Positions 1 through 9,492 are shown, counted from the first letter of the stretch. The stretch: 64,000 bases of DNA from Psychrobacter sp. NG25 (GCF_015234355.1 NZ_JADGMV010000005.1:248001-312000), one strand, 5' to 3'. The notes: generated by a model from the sequence alone, not told the origin. Made by a program: numbers and translations.

Positions 1-1034
1 TAAGCGTCGATTTGCTTACGGCTTAATGAAGCGCCACCAGGGATACGTAGGGCAGCCACACGACCTTTAGGATCGTTAGCAGGACCTGCGAACACTTTGA
101 AGTCGACATCTTTCATCAAATCTGCAACGTCGACCAGTTTTAGTGGAATACGTAAGTCAGGCTTGTCTGATGCATAATCACGCATAGCCTCTGCATAAGT
201 CATACGAGGAAACTGCTCGAACTCAACGTCCATCATGGTCTTAAACAAATGCTTGATAAGGCCTTCGTTGATGTTCATGATTTCTTCTTCGTTTAAGAAA
301 GAAGTTTCGATATCCACCTGAGTAAATTCAGGCTGACGATCAGCACGTAAATCTTCATCACGGAAGCATTTAGCGATTTGATAATAACGGTCAAAACCTG
401 AGACCATCAATAGCTGTTTAAACAGCTGTGGTGACTGTGGCAATGCAAAGAAGTTACCTGGACGCGTACGTGATGGTACTAGATAATCACGCGCACCTTC
501 TGGCGTCGCACGAGTCAGAATAGGCGTCTCAACATCTAAGAAACCATGATCATCTAAATAACGACGAATCGTTGACGTCGCTTTGGCACGAAATACCATG
601 CGCTCTTGCATTTGTGGACGGCGCATATCAAGATAGCGATATTTAAGACGCAAGTCTTCTGATACGGTAGTCTTTTCATCATTCAATGGGAATGGTGGCG
701 TTTCAGATTTGGCCAGTACTTCAATCTCTTTGCCTAGTAGCTCGATTTGACCACTGGTCATAGTAGCGTTTTCAGTGCCTTCATAACGGCGACGTACACG
801 ACCAGTGATTTTTAGCACATATTCAGGACGTACCGCATCAGCAGTAGCAAAAGCTTCTGGCGTATCAGGATCGACGACTACCTGCAAGATACCAGCGCGG
901 TCACGCATATCTAAAAAAATCACGCCACCGTGATCGCGACGACGATGTACCCAGCCTACGACACTAATGGTTTGATCAATTAAGCTTTCAGTTACAGCTC
1001 CGCAATATTCGTCTCGGTATTCGCTATGCGTCAT
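1..1034 (-). CDS. aspS: Aspartyl-tRNA synthetase, N-terminal part (cut by window edge)
   Basis: Cytoplasmic class II aminoacyl-tRNA synthetase that charges tRNA with aspartate. The reverse strand reads [14 protein letters not shown] from an ATG at 1034 and stays open to base 1, giving about 344 of the usual 590 or so residues. The N-terminal anticodon-binding OB fold (roughly residues 15-110, containing [11 protein letters not shown]) is followed by the catalytic core with the class II motif 2 stretch [14 protein letters not shown] near residues 220-237. The GAD insertion domain and motif 3 would lie beyond the edge. The upstream region is shared with the divergent sohB. Whether the enzyme also charges tRNA-Asn cannot be judged from this part. 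Confidence 0.96.
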   Translation of the reverse strand, partial: MTHSEYRDEYCGAVTESLIDQTISVVGWVHRRRDHGGVIFLDMRDRAGILQVVVDPDTPEAFATADAVRPEYVLKITGRVRRRYEGTENATMTSGQIELLGKEIEVLAKSETPPFPLNDEKTTVSEDLRLKYRYLDMRRPQMQERMVFRAKATSTIRRYLDDHGFLDVETPILTRATPEGARDYLVPSRTRPGNFFALPQSPQLFKQLLMVSGFDRYYQIAKCFRDEDLRADRQPEFTQVDIETSFLNEEEIMNINEGLIKHLFKTMMDVEFEQFPRMTYAEAMRDYASDKPDLRIPLKLVDVADLMKDVDFKVFAGPANDPKGRVAALRIPGGASLSRKQIDA

Positions 1035-1413
1035 AATATAGTTATCCAGTTGTCAGCCCAATTCGAAATACAATAATGCAGCCATTACTGCGCGATTCAA
1101 GCTATTCGCTAAAAAAACGCACAAATAACGCGATTAAGACAAATGGTCATCACGTCGACTGCAGAAAATTTAATGTAAACGCGTATTATGCCTAATCTGC
1201 CCTTGTTATACAACCAGCTGAGTCCAATCGAAGTATAGGAATACCTCGGTATCGGATGTATTCGTGCCCAAACATTTGCATTGGGTTAAAAATTGTCATT
1301 TTGCTTGAAAACATGAGTGACTGTGCCTATATCAAGCTCACTTATAAAATTCTATTGATCCTATTGCTATTGATCTTATTAAAGTTATCTTAATCATGTA
1401 AGGAATACTGTTC
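1035..1413. other. Divergent intergenic region aspS/sohB
   Basis: About 380 bases between two divergent genes, so it should carry both promoters. I see AT-rich tracts near 1330-1390 but no hexamer pair I would defend, no repeat-family member and no RNA gene. Confidence 0.4.
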
Positions 1414-2394
1414 ATGCTTTTTCATCCTGCTAAAAACCCTGTTGAATTGCGCGTCATTCATCTAAACAAAAACCAAGAGCAACGCCGTGAAGACTTAATG
1501 GAAGCCACGCAAGGTAAAGCGGCGCTTAAGCAGTTCAAAAAAACGATGGCTAAGAAAGCCAAGCAGGCGCTAAAGGTAAAAACCAAAAATAAGAAAAAAC
1601 ATGCTGATGATAAAGCACAAGTTTTTGTCCTTGATTTTGATGGTGATATCAAAGCAACAGCGGTTAAGCATCTACGCGAAGAAATCAGCACGCTTATCAG
1701 CACGGCAAAAAAAGGCGATGAAGTCGTCGTGCGCCTTGAGTCGGGTGGTGGTGTGGTGCATGGTTATGGTTTGGCCGCAGCTCAATTGGTTCGCTTAAAA
1801 GATGCAGGTCTAAAGCTAACTGTCTGTGTTGATAAGGTCGCAGCGAGCGGCGGCTATATGATGGCTTGTGTCGCAGATAAGGTAGTGGCAGCACCATTTG
1901 CTATTATTGGCTCAATCGGTGTAGTCGCACAATTGCCAAACTTCCATAAGTGGCTAAAAAATCATGATGTAGATTATGAGATGTTTACTGCGGGTGATTA
2001 CAAGCGCACAGTTACTGTGTTTGGTGAAAACGATGCTGAAGATCGTGCCAAATATCAAGAAGAATTAGAGCAGACGCATGAGCTATTCAAACACTTCGTC
2101 AATAACTACCGTCCAACACTCGATGTGGCAAAAGTGGCCACTGGAGAGCACTGGTATGGCGAAGATGCGCTAAAACTTAATTTGATTGATAGCTTGCAAA
2201 CATCAGACAGCTATATTTTAGAGCGCATGGAAGACAATGAAGTGTACGCACTACATTCACGTCAAAAACCAACACTCGCTGAAAAGCTAGGATTGGCGCA
2301 AGCAGCTGAGGCAACGTTAAGTATAGCAGTCGATAAAATGCCTGATGTGCTCGCACGTTTCGATCTTAACAGCCGTTTGAATATCCTAAAATAG
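1414..2394 (+). CDS. sohB: SohB-like S49 family serine peptidase without N-terminal anchor
   Basis: Signal-peptide-peptidase-A-type (S49) Ser-Lys protease. The core matches SohB closely: the nucleophile lies in KVAASGGYMMACVADK (Ser145) and the general-base Lys in AGDYKRT (Lys197). The 52-residue spacing equals that of E. coli SohB as I remember it. Start: ATG at 1414 with AAGGA upstream; an in-frame TAA lies 15 bases before it, so the usual N-terminal membrane segment of E. coli SohB cannot be encoded. The N-terminus is instead soluble and very Lys-rich (residues 40-67). Other Moraxellaceae SohB proteins may start the same way. A hairpin terminator follows at 2471. Confidence 0.88.
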   Translation: MLFHPAKNPVELRVIHLNKNQEQRREDLMEATQGKAALKQFKKTMAKKAKQALKVKTKNKKKHADDKAQVFVLDFDGDIKATAVKHLREEISTLISTAKKGDEVVVRLESGGGVVHGYGLAAAQLVRLKDAGLKLTVCVDKVAASGGYMMACVADKVVAAPFAIIGSIGVVAQLPNFHKWLKNHDVDYEMFTAGDYKRTVTVFGENDAEDRAKYQEELEQTHELFKHFVNNYRPTLDVAKVATGEHWYGEDALKLNLIDSLQTSDSYILERMEDNEVYALHSRQKPTLAEKLGLAQAAEATLSIAVDKMPDVLARFDLNSRLNILK

Positions 2395-2470
2395 CTTTAA
2401 ATATCATCATGATATTCGATAGATGATTTTTTTAGGATAAACAAATATTTGTACATTGTTTGTATTTTGT

Positions 2471-2503
2471 AAAAGGCGTGGCCTAGCTGGTCGCGCCTTT
2501 TTG
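2471..2503 (+). terminator. Rho-independent terminator of sohB
   Basis: Stem AAAAGGCG / CGCCTTTT with a short loop and a T run, 77 bases after the sohB stop. Confidence 0.7.
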
Positions 2504-2566
2504 CTGTTTATTGATAATTGCTGTGTTATAAATGTAGCATACAGAAAACAGTATACGTACGTGCAC

Positions 2567-2673
2567 TATAGTCATTCCACTATAAAAGTATTACTGCATT
2601 AACCTCGCTTGAAGTATCACATATATATCTTCACTCGGTTGCCTTGTACTACTTTCAAATTGTATCGACTATA
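2567..2673 (+). repeat. 107-bp TATAGTC/GACTATA repeat, type A copy 1
   Basis: Starts TATAGTCATTCC and ends ATCGACTATA. Nearly the same sequence recurs at 15037 and 20299 in this orientation and at 16046 reversed. Ends are inverted repeats (TATAGTC/GACTATA). No coding potential. It occupies the gap in front of the acyl-CoA dehydrogenase gene. Confidence 0.85.
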
Positions 2674-2738
2674 AGGTTCTCATGGAGCTTTTTATCAACA
2701 CTTGATTTAGACAATCAATAAAGAAAAGGAAGTCATTT

Positions 2739-4007
2739 ATGTCTAACGATAATTTAATGTTTACCGCAACAGAACATGGTCAAGGCATGCATGCCAAAGT
2801 CAAAGCGTTCATTGAAACGCACATTGAGCCAATCGAAGCGCAATTTTGGGAAGATTGTCATAAGAAAAACCCTGATGGTAATTGGGAAAACTGGGAGTGG
2901 CCTGAAGCCTATGAAAGTCTACGTAAACAGGCGCGTGAGGCTGGCTTGTGGAATTTATTCTTGCCTGATGAAACGTTAGGTGCAGGGCTTTCGGTAACTG
3001 ATTACGCGCCTATCGCAGAGTTAACGGGTCGCAGTTTGCTTGCGCCCCATGTATTCAACTGTAATGCGCCTGACAGCGGTAATATGGAGCTATTGTGGCG
3101 CTACGGTACCCAAGAGCAGCAAGACAAGTGGCTGACACCAATCCTAGAAGGTAAGACGCGCTCTGTATTCTGCATGACTGAGCCTGATGTGGCATCAAGC
3201 GATGCAACCAATATGCAAGCAACCGCTGTAGTCGATGGCGATGAGATTGTCATAAACGGTAGCAAATGGTGGTCGTCTGGTCTTGGCGATCCTGCGGTTG
3301 ATATTCTAATTGTCATGGCATATACCGCTGATGAGAGCGCAGACCGTCATCATCAACATTCGATGGTGCTTGTACCAGTCAAAACAGCGGGTGTGAACAT
3401 CAAACGTATGCTTAAAGTGTTCGGCGATTATGATGCACCACATGGGCATGGCGAGATTAGCTTTGAAAATGTACGCGTGCCAGTCAGTCACTTTATTGGT
3501 GGACCAGGTAAGGGCTTTGAGATTGCACAAGGGCGTCTAGGGCCAGGTCGTATTCATCACTGCATGCGTTGTATTGGCGCTGCTGAAAAATCTCTAGAAC
3601 TGGCTGTTAAGCGTGGCATGTCACGTACTGCTTTTGGTAAGCCATTACTAGAATTAGGCGGTAACTTTGAGCGTATCGCCGAAGCTCGTATTAAAATTGA
3701 TCAAGCTCGTTTGATGACCTTATATGCTGCACAGAAGATGGATGCGCACGGCACCAAAGCAGCATTGACTGAAATCTCTGCTATCAAAGTCGTGGCGCCA
3801 ACTGTATTACAAGAAGTCGTCGATATGGCGATTCAGATTCATGGTGGTATGGGCGTCTGTCAAGACACGTTGCTACCGAACTTCTACTCGCAAGCACGTG
3901 TGCTACGTTTAGCTGATGGTCCTGATGAAGTACATAAAACCATGATTGCCAAACTAGAACTAAAACGTCAGGGCTTTAGTCGTTCGACTAAAACTGACAA
4001 AGCTTAA
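2739..4007 (+). CDS. Acyl-CoA dehydrogenase, ACAD10/11-like
   Basis: FAD-dependent acyl-CoA dehydrogenase of 422 residues. Visible domains: N-terminal helical domain (about 1-140), the beta-domain motif FCMTEPDVASSD (144-155), and a C-terminal helical domain with IQIHGGMGV near 366. Start ATG at 2739 follows GAAAAGGAAG. The next gene encodes an APH-fold kinase. In animal ACAD10/11 the two domains are fused, and in Pseudomonas LvaA/LvaC they act in 4-hydroxyacyl-CoA breakdown: the kinase phosphorylates the 4-hydroxyl and the dehydrogenase removes phosphate. I infer the same pairing here; ordinary medium or branched-chain dehydrogenation is the alternative. Confidence 0.88.
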   Translation: MSNDNLMFTATEHGQGMHAKVKAFIETHIEPIEAQFWEDCHKKNPDGNWENWEWPEAYESLRKQAREAGLWNLFLPDETLGAGLSVTDYAPIAELTGRSLLAPHVFNCNAPDSGNMELLWRYGTQEQQDKWLTPILEGKTRSVFCMTEPDVASSDATNMQATAVVDGDEIVINGSKWWSSGLGDPAVDILIVMAYTADESADRHHQHSMVLVPVKTAGVNIKRMLKVFGDYDAPHGHGEISFENVRVPVSHFIGGPGKGFEIAQGRLGPGRIHHCMRCIGAAEKSLELAVKRGMSRTAFGKPLLELGGNFERIAEARIKIDQARLMTLYAAQKMDAHGTKAALTEISAIKVVAPTVLQEVVDMAIQIHGGMGVCQDTLLPNFYSQARVLRLADGPDEVHKTMIAKLELKRQGFSRSTKTDKA

Positions 4008-4086
4008 TGTTAATAAATAGTCGTGTGAGTTAATCATAATTTACTTACGCAACTTTTATTAAAAATAAGCCAATCTCAATGCTAAT

Positions 4087-4125
4087 TGAAAATTCACTAT
4101 TAACAACTTAGTAGTGAATTTTTCA
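4087..4125 (+). terminator. Hairpin between dehydrogenase and kinase genes
   Basis: Inverted repeat TGAAAATTCACTA / TAGTGAATTTTTCA, 80 bases after the dehydrogenase stop. The stem is AT-rich, so it may be a weak terminator or attenuator that lowers expression of the kinase gene. Confidence 0.45.
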
Positions 4126-4236
4126 TCACTAGAGTGAGTCCTCGTTCTTAACCCAGTTAGATGATTATCAATTGATTTGAGGACTAGCTCGTATATTTGT
4201 TATAAAAATAAAAGACCACATGATAAGGAATGTCTC

Positions 4237-5481
4237 ATGGCAACTGATAATAAAGTACTAGACCAAGGCGGTGCCGTACGCGAAGGTGAAGAGCTCGATG
4301 CCCAAGCAGTTAGTGAGTGGCTTCGAAGCCAAGGTGTCGATGTAGTAGGCGAGCCTACCGTCACTCAATTCTCAGGTGGCGCATCAAACTGGACCTATCG
4401 CTTACAGTATGAAGGTGAAGACAAAAACCAAGATCTAATCTTACGTCGTCCACCAAAAGGTACCAAAGCAAAATCTGCGCATGACATGGTGCGTGAATAT
4501 ACCGTTCAAAAGGCATTAAAAGATGCTTATCCCTACGTACCTGAGATGATCGCGCTATGTACAGATGAAGCTGTCATCGGCGCTGATTTCTATGTGATGG
4601 AGCGTATGGAGGGCATTATCCCTCGTGCAGAATTGCCAGAGGGTATCGACCTAGATCCGGAGCAGACTCGTCTACTTTGTACAAATGTCCTAGATGCCTT
4701 GGTTGAGCTACATCAAATAGATTATACCGAGCACCCTGATTTGGTGAATTTGGGTCGAGGCGATGGCTATTGTGCGCGTCAGGTGAGTGGTTGGGATAAG
4801 CGTTATGTCAAAGCGAAAACCCCCAATGTACCTAGCTTTGCGCTAGTCAGAGAATGGCTTGCCAAGCACACACCTGCTGATAGCAAAACCTGTATTATTC
4901 ATAATGATTGGCGTTTCGACAATGTGATACTTGATGTGGCTGACCCCACCAAAGTCATCGGCGTTCTTGACTGGGAGATGGCAACGCTTGGTGATCCATT
5001 GATGGATTTGGGTAGTGCATTGGCTTATTGGATTGAAGAAGATGACAATGTCGTGATGCAGCAGTTCCGTCGTCAGCCCACCCATTTAGAAGGCATGATG
5101 ACACGTGATGAAGTGGTTGCTTATTATCTAGAGAAATCTGGATTGGAAATAGACAACTGGACTTTCTATGAAGTATTCGGCTTGTTCCGCTTGTCAGGTA
5201 TTATTCAGCAGATTTATTATCGTTATTACCACAAGCAAACGACCAATGCCGCCTTCAAAAATGCGTGGCTTGCCATACACGTGATGCATGCTAAATGTTT
5301 GAAACTAATTGCGCAATACGAAGGTGAAGCACTATTCAGTGCACACGTTCAGCCACATTTAGAAGACATAGGCGTAGATGCTGCTGCTATTGAGCAGTTA
5401 CCAAGCACTGTTCAGCAAGTTGTCAAAAGTATTTTACCGAAAGGTTATTTTGCAAAAGCACCTCATTCTCCTGGAGCTTAA
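4237..5481 (+). CDS. APH-fold phosphotransferase, ACAD10/11-LvaA kinase type
   Basis: Small-molecule kinase of the aminoglycoside phosphotransferase fold, 414 residues. The catalytic loop is HNDWRFDN (His222, Asp224, Asn229) and the metal-binding DWE begins at Asp245. Hydrophobic elements SGGASNWTYRL near the N-terminus fit the family glycine loop. The frame is open upstream to 4177, but the ATG at 4237 has AAGGA in front and gives a normal N-terminus. Adjacent to the acyl-CoA dehydrogenase, so I infer a 4-hydroxyacyl-CoA kinase role rather than antibiotic resistance. The substrate has not been shown. Confidence 0.87.
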   Translation: MATDNKVLDQGGAVREGEELDAQAVSEWLRSQGVDVVGEPTVTQFSGGASNWTYRLQYEGEDKNQDLILRRPPKGTKAKSAHDMVREYTVQKALKDAYPYVPEMIALCTDEAVIGADFYVMERMEGIIPRAELPEGIDLDPEQTRLLCTNVLDALVELHQIDYTEHPDLVNLGRGDGYCARQVSGWDKRYVKAKTPNVPSFALVREWLAKHTPADSKTCIIHNDWRFDNVILDVADPTKVIGVLDWEMATLGDPLMDLGSALAYWIEEDDNVVMQQFRRQPTHLEGMMTRDEVVAYYLEKSGLEIDNWTFYEVFGLFRLSGIIQQIYYRYYHKQTTNAAFKNAWLAIHVMHAKCLKLIAQYEGEALFSAHVQPHLEDIGVDAAAIEQLPSTVQQVVKSILPKGYFAKAPHSPGA

Positions 5482-5529
5482 GCATTCAGAAAACCGTACT
5501 TTAGCAAATATGATAAAAGGTAATAATTT

Positions 5530-6294
5530 ATGACAACCATACTTTTAGCACGTCATGGTCAAGCGTCTTTTGGGCAAGAGAACTATGATCAACTCTCAGA
5601 GCTAGGTGGTATTCAGGCGCAAATGTTAGGTCAGCATTATGCAGCCACACAGCGCCGTATCGATGCGATATTTACTGGCAGTTTGGTAAGGCAACAAGAC
5701 TCTGCACGGCACTTTTTGGCACGCTATCAACTGTCTATTTCTTCTAATGAGAGCAATGGTATGCCTGTGTTGCCTATCATGAATATAAATGAGCCAGATA
5801 GTTATATTCTGCCGCAATTTGATGAGTTTAATCACAAAGACGTATTTATTAAATCTGATCCTGACTTTATCAATAAAGGTGCGATTACGGCTGAGGTGGC
5901 TAAATCAGAGGTACCAGCCACGCGTTTAGCTGAGCTATTTGATCAGGCAATGCAGCGCTGGCATGGTGGCGATAACGATCAGGACTATATTGAGAGTTGG
6001 CCACAGTTTAATAACCGTGCACAGCAAGCGCTTGAACAGGTGCGCGCACAAGTAGCAAACTTAGGATTAAGTCGTGACAGTACTGTGTTGGTATTCACTT
6101 CAGGCGGTGTCATTGCAGCTATCACTGCACAGCTGCTAAAGCAAGGCAGTCAGACTGCCTATCAACTGAATAAAAGCTTGGTCAATACTGGGGTAACCTC
6201 GGTCACATTCAAAGATCAAAGTACTCGCTTAATGTCACTCAATGAATATAGTCATTTATTTTCTGATGGCAATTCTTTTGTGACGTGGCGGTAG
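5530..6294 (+). CDS. Histidine phosphatase superfamily protein, second His replaced
   Basis: Phosphoglycerate-mutase-like fold of 254 residues. The RHG motif is LLARHGQASFG with His9 as the phospho-acceptor. In the C-terminal half, where most members read SHGGVI, this protein reads TSGGVI, so the second conserved histidine is Ser. A long central insertion (about 70-140) separates the halves. It lies 48 bases after the kinase gene with its own RBS (AAAGGTAATAATTT) and is probably co-transcribed. It might remove phosphate from a pathway intermediate or from CoA-related compounds; activity is uncertain given the altered residue. Confidence 0.8.
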   Translation: MTTILLARHGQASFGQENYDQLSELGGIQAQMLGQHYAATQRRIDAIFTGSLVRQQDSARHFLARYQLSISSNESNGMPVLPIMNINEPDSYILPQFDEFNHKDVFIKSDPDFINKGAITAEVAKSEVPATRLAELFDQAMQRWHGGDNDQDYIESWPQFNNRAQQALEQVRAQVANLGLSRDSTVLVFTSGGVIAAITAQLLKQGSQTAYQLNKSLVNTGVTSVTFKDQSTRLMSLNEYSHLFSDGNSFVTWR

Positions 6295-6376
6295 GTTAGC
6301 AACGAATAAATAGAGATAAAGGTGGAGTGAGGCGGTTGCTTAAAATAGGTAGCGGCTCTTTATAGAATTAGGACTA

Positions 6377-6529
6377 GGGCGTGTCCTCAATATGAACATT
6401 AAACTTTAAATGGGCTAAATCTTTGCCAAACTGCGTCAAGTAGCTTGCAAATATTTCGATATTATCTGTACTACTTGTTTGGCTGCAATTTATTTCATTT
6501 TCAGCACCATTTTCAAAATAAGGACAGGC
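6377..6529 (+). repeat. Degenerate GGGCGTGTC MITE copy
   Basis: Left end TA-GGGCGTGTCCTCAA matches the intact copies. The internal words GGCTAAATC, CTGCGTCAA and CTGCAATTTATTTC recur, but the right end (AGGACAGGC) is eroded. It fills most of the 353-base gap between the phosphatase and SDR genes, where nothing else is visible. Confidence 0.6.
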
Positions 6530-6647
6530 AGCCATCATAATTATTGAATACTATGAATTTATTTTGATCACTGACAAAATCAACCTATAAATTTGCGATA
6601 TGATAGATTATTGTTTTGATCTCATGTCGATATGAAAAGGACTGTCC

Positions 6648-7520
6648 ATGCAAAATAGATTGATAAATTTAGTCACTAAAAGCGCTAAACAACGTAAAGA
6701 TGAGATAATCGGTGCCGTTCAGCCATCACGTTATTTACGAAAATTAAATAAGCAGCAGGTTGGACATGATAAAACCGTGCTTATCACGGGTGCGAGTTCA
6801 GGTTTGGGTGAAGGGATGGCCAAACTGTTTGCTAAGCTTGGTTACAACCTTGCGATATGTGCTCGTCGTATCGATCGCTTAGAGAGTTTACAGTCAGAAC
6901 TAGTAGCGGAGTATCCGAATATCCGTGTTGAATACCGAGCTTTAGATGTCAGTGACTACGATGCGATCTTTGAGGTGTTTGATGCATTCGCGACTGATTT
7001 TGGTCATATCGATAAAGTGGTTGTGAATGCAGGTATTGGCGAAAGCCGCCGGATTGGTAAAGGTCGTTTTGAGACGAACCGCCGCACGGTTGAGATTAAC
7101 TTTATCTCAGCATTGGCGCAATGTGAAGCTGCCATGAATATTTTTCGGGCGCAGAGTAGTGGCCATCTAGTGGTTATATCAAGCATGTCAGCCATTCGTG
7201 GAATGCCCAAGCATTTGACAGCCTATGGTGCTAGTAAAGCTGGCTTGGCGCACTTAGCAGAAGGCATTCGTGCTGATATGCTATTAACTAAATTACCTAT
7301 CAAGGTTTCTACTATTTACCCAGGTTATATTCGCACTGAAATCAATGAAAATGCGAAGCCATTGCCATTCGAAGTAGACTCCGATACAGGTACCAAGGCA
7401 ATCGTTGCGGCGATTGAAGCTGGTGTTGACGAAGCTTGTGTACCAAGTCTGCCATGGTCGATCGTGGGACAGGCAATGAAGCATATGCCACTACAGGTAA
7501 TTAATAAGGTAAACAAATAG
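6648..7520 (+). CDS. Short-chain dehydrogenase/reductase
   Basis: NAD(P)-dependent classical SDR of 290 residues. Cofactor-binding glycine motif TGASSGLG (47-54), conserved NAG (VVNAGIGES), catalytic Ser in VISSMSA, and YGASK with Tyr193/Lys197. About 40 basic, polar residues precede the Rossmann fold, more than in typical members. Start ATG at 6648 follows AAAAGGA. It lies in the same direction as the dehydrogenase-kinase-phosphatase run, so an oxidation or reduction step on a hydroxy/keto acid derivative is plausible. The stop codon is three bases from a MITE. Confidence 0.86.
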   Translation: MQNRLINLVTKSAKQRKDEIIGAVQPSRYLRKLNKQQVGHDKTVLITGASSGLGEGMAKLFAKLGYNLAICARRIDRLESLQSELVAEYPNIRVEYRALDVSDYDAIFEVFDAFATDFGHIDKVVVNAGIGESRRIGKGRFETNRRTVEINFISALAQCEAAMNIFRAQSSGHLVVISSMSAIRGMPKHLTAYGASKAGLAHLAEGIRADMLLTKLPIKVSTIYPGYIRTEINENAKPLPFEVDSDTGTKAIVAAIEAGVDEACVPSLPWSIVGQAMKHMPLQVINKVNK

Positions 7521-7523
7521 CTA

Positions 7524-7693
7524 GGGCATGTCATCAATTAGCACATTAATACATTTAGTGGCCTTAAAATGGCTAAATTTTGCTAAACATCGTCAGTAAT
7601 TTTGCCAATATGTTCATATTAACGGCAATTTATTCCTTGTTTATCTGTAATCTTTCTCATTTTAAGCCTCACAATCTAATTGATGACACGCCC
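7524..7693 (+). repeat. 170-bp MITE with TA flanks
   Basis: Ends GGGCATGTCATCAATTAG and CTAATTGATGACACGCCC form near-perfect inverted repeats. TA dinucleotides sit on both sides (7522-7523 and 7694-7695), as expected for a target duplication of an IS630/Tc1-type or related transposase. No ORF inside. Near-identical to the copy at 23334. Confidence 0.85.
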
Positions 7694-7716
7694 TAAAGTA
7701 AACGTATTACACAGAA

Positions 7717-7757
7717 TAAAAAAAGCCCTTTACCTAATACGTAAAGGGCTTTTTTTA
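7717..7757. terminator. Bidirectional terminator between SDR and fadD copy 1
   Basis: Stem AGCCCTTTAC / GTAAAGGGCT (7724-7733, 7741-7750) with an A run before and a T run after, so it can serve both convergent genes. Confidence 0.85.
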
Positions 7758-7791
7758 TTCTTTCTATTTTTAAGTGTACAGCGCTTAAAAA

Positions 7792-9492
7792 TTAAAGGGT
7801 TTGAGGGTTGTCTGATATATGTTTTTCACGTAGTTTTTGACGCAGGACTTTACCAACAGCACTCTTTGGCAGTTCACTTACAAATTCAATATGACGTGGG
7901 CACTTATAACCAGTTAAGTTTTCCAATGCAAATTCTTTAATATCACTTTTGGTGACATTGTTGTCTGCAGGCACGACATAAATTTTAACCGCTTCGCCTT
8001 GATGTGCATCAGGAATACCAATGACTGCGCAATCAACAATAGCCTTACAATCTAGCATGACAGATTCAATTTCGTTCGGGAAGACGTTGAAACCTGAGAC
8101 TAGCACCATGTCTTTCTTACGATCGAGTAGGGTGATATAGCCTTTTTCATCCATGCTAATAATATCGCCAGTGCGGAAATAACCATCACTGGTAAAGTCA
8201 TTGCTACTGTCTTTGTTAAAATAGCCTGAAGTGACGTTAGGGCCTTTGATGCACATTTCACCTGCTTCATTTAGACCCATACGTTTGCCGTTCTCATCGA
8301 CCACGATGACATCAACACTAGGAACTGGTATGCCAATAGTACCGTTGAATTTACGGTCAGTGATGACGTTGGCAGTACCTGCAGCTACTCCTTCAGTCAT
8401 ACCCCAGCCTTCAACCATAGGGCAGCCAGTCACTTCAAGCCAGCGTGCTGCTGTCTGCTCGGTTGCTGCCATACCACCTGCTTGAGTGATACGTAATGAG
8501 CTAAAATTCAAATCCTTAAAGTTTGGCTGATCGAGCAAACCCTTAAACAAAGTATTAACCGCTGGGAAAATATGGAACGGTTGTTTTGATAATGTTTTGA
8601 TAAACCCTGGCATATCACGCGGATTGGGTATCAATATAAAGGTATAGCCCGAGCGCATACCGAGAAGACTCAGCATAAATGCAAAAATATGATATAGCGG
8701 TAGGGCCATAACCATATTGATATAAACCTCATTAATATCTGAGGTAACAGGACGGTACCATGCTTCTGACTGCATGGCAGCAGCAACGATGTTACGCTGA
8801 GTTAAGACAGCACCTTTGGATAGCCCTGTTGTTCCACCCGTATACTGCAGAATGGCTTTTTGCTGCATGGTGGCTTTTGGTGATTGAACAGGTAGATGCT
8901 TACCCTTTTTGAGCACTTCAGGAAACTTAGTAACATGATACTTAGGATCATTAAGATTGTATTTAGGAACGAGGCGTTTGACCTGACGGATAACCGTATT
9001 GACCAGAATACCTTTTAACCCCATCATATCGCCCATTTTTGAGAGGACAATGCGCTTGATGTTGGTCTCTTCGATGACTTGCTCAAGTGCTTGGGCAAAG
9101 TTATCAACCACAAAAATAACCTGCGCACCTGAATCATTCAATTGATGGCGCAACTCTCGACCGGTATAGAGTGGGTTAATAGGCGTACATACATATCCTG
9201 CGCGTAAAATACCAATCATCGTAGGCAAGTACTGTGGAACGTTTGGCATCATTAATGCCACAACGCTACCTTTAGGAATGCCTTGTGCTTGTAACCATGC
9301 CGCAACCGCCATTGAAGCTTTATCAACATCGCCATAAGTATGAGTCACGCCCATACAAATAGTCATAGGATGCATACGAAAACGCTCAAAACATTCCTCA
9401 TATAGTTCTATGAGACTTGCATATTGATCGGGATTAATAGTTTTTGGTACGTTTTTTGGATATTGAGCAAGCCAAGGTTTATCTACTGTCAT
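7792..9492 (-). CDS. fadD: Long-chain acyl-CoA synthetase FadD, copy 1
   Basis: Adenylate-forming ligase that makes acyl-CoA from fatty acid, ATP and CoA at the membrane; 566 residues. ATP-binding P-loop YTGGTTGLSKG at 217-227, GWGMTEG (A5), DGYFRTGD (A7), the fatty-acyl signature around DMVLVSGFNVFPNEIE and the catalytic Lys region SAVGKVLRQKL (A10) are all intact. Start ATG at 9492 behind AAGGA. A paralogue lies directly upstream at 10073, same strand. About 450 bases are nearly identical between the two genes. It may supply acyl-CoA to the divergent-facing dehydrogenase cluster. Confidence 0.93.
   Translation of the reverse strand: MTVDKPWLAQYPKNVPKTINPDQYASLIELYEECFERFRMHPMTICMGVTHTYGDVDKASMAVAAWLQAQGIPKGSVVALMMPNVPQYLPTMIGILRAGYVCTPINPLYTGRELRHQLNDSGAQVIFVVDNFAQALEQVIEETNIKRIVLSKMGDMMGLKGILVNTVIRQVKRLVPKYNLNDPKYHVTKFPEVLKKGKHLPVQSPKATMQQKAILQYTGGTTGLSKGAVLTQRNIVAAAMQSEAWYRPVTSDINEVYINMVMALPLYHIFAFMLSLLGMRSGYTFILIPNPRDMPGFIKTLSKQPFHIFPAVNTLFKGLLDQPNFKDLNFSSLRITQAGGMAATEQTAARWLEVTGCPMVEGWGMTEGVAAGTANVITDRKFNGTIGIPVPSVDVIVVDENGKRMGLNEAGEMCIKGPNVTSGYFNKDSSNDFTSDGYFRTGDIISMDEKGYITLLDRKKDMVLVSGFNVFPNEIESVMLDCKAIVDCAVIGIPDAHQGEAVKIYVVPADNNVTKSDIKEFALENLTGYKCPRHIEFVSELPKSAVGKVLRQKLREKHISDNPQTL

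Noticed and set aside
4177..4236. Upstream TTG start for the APH-type kinase
   Set aside because: ATG 4237 has a proper RBS and a normal N-terminus; the extension looks non-coding.
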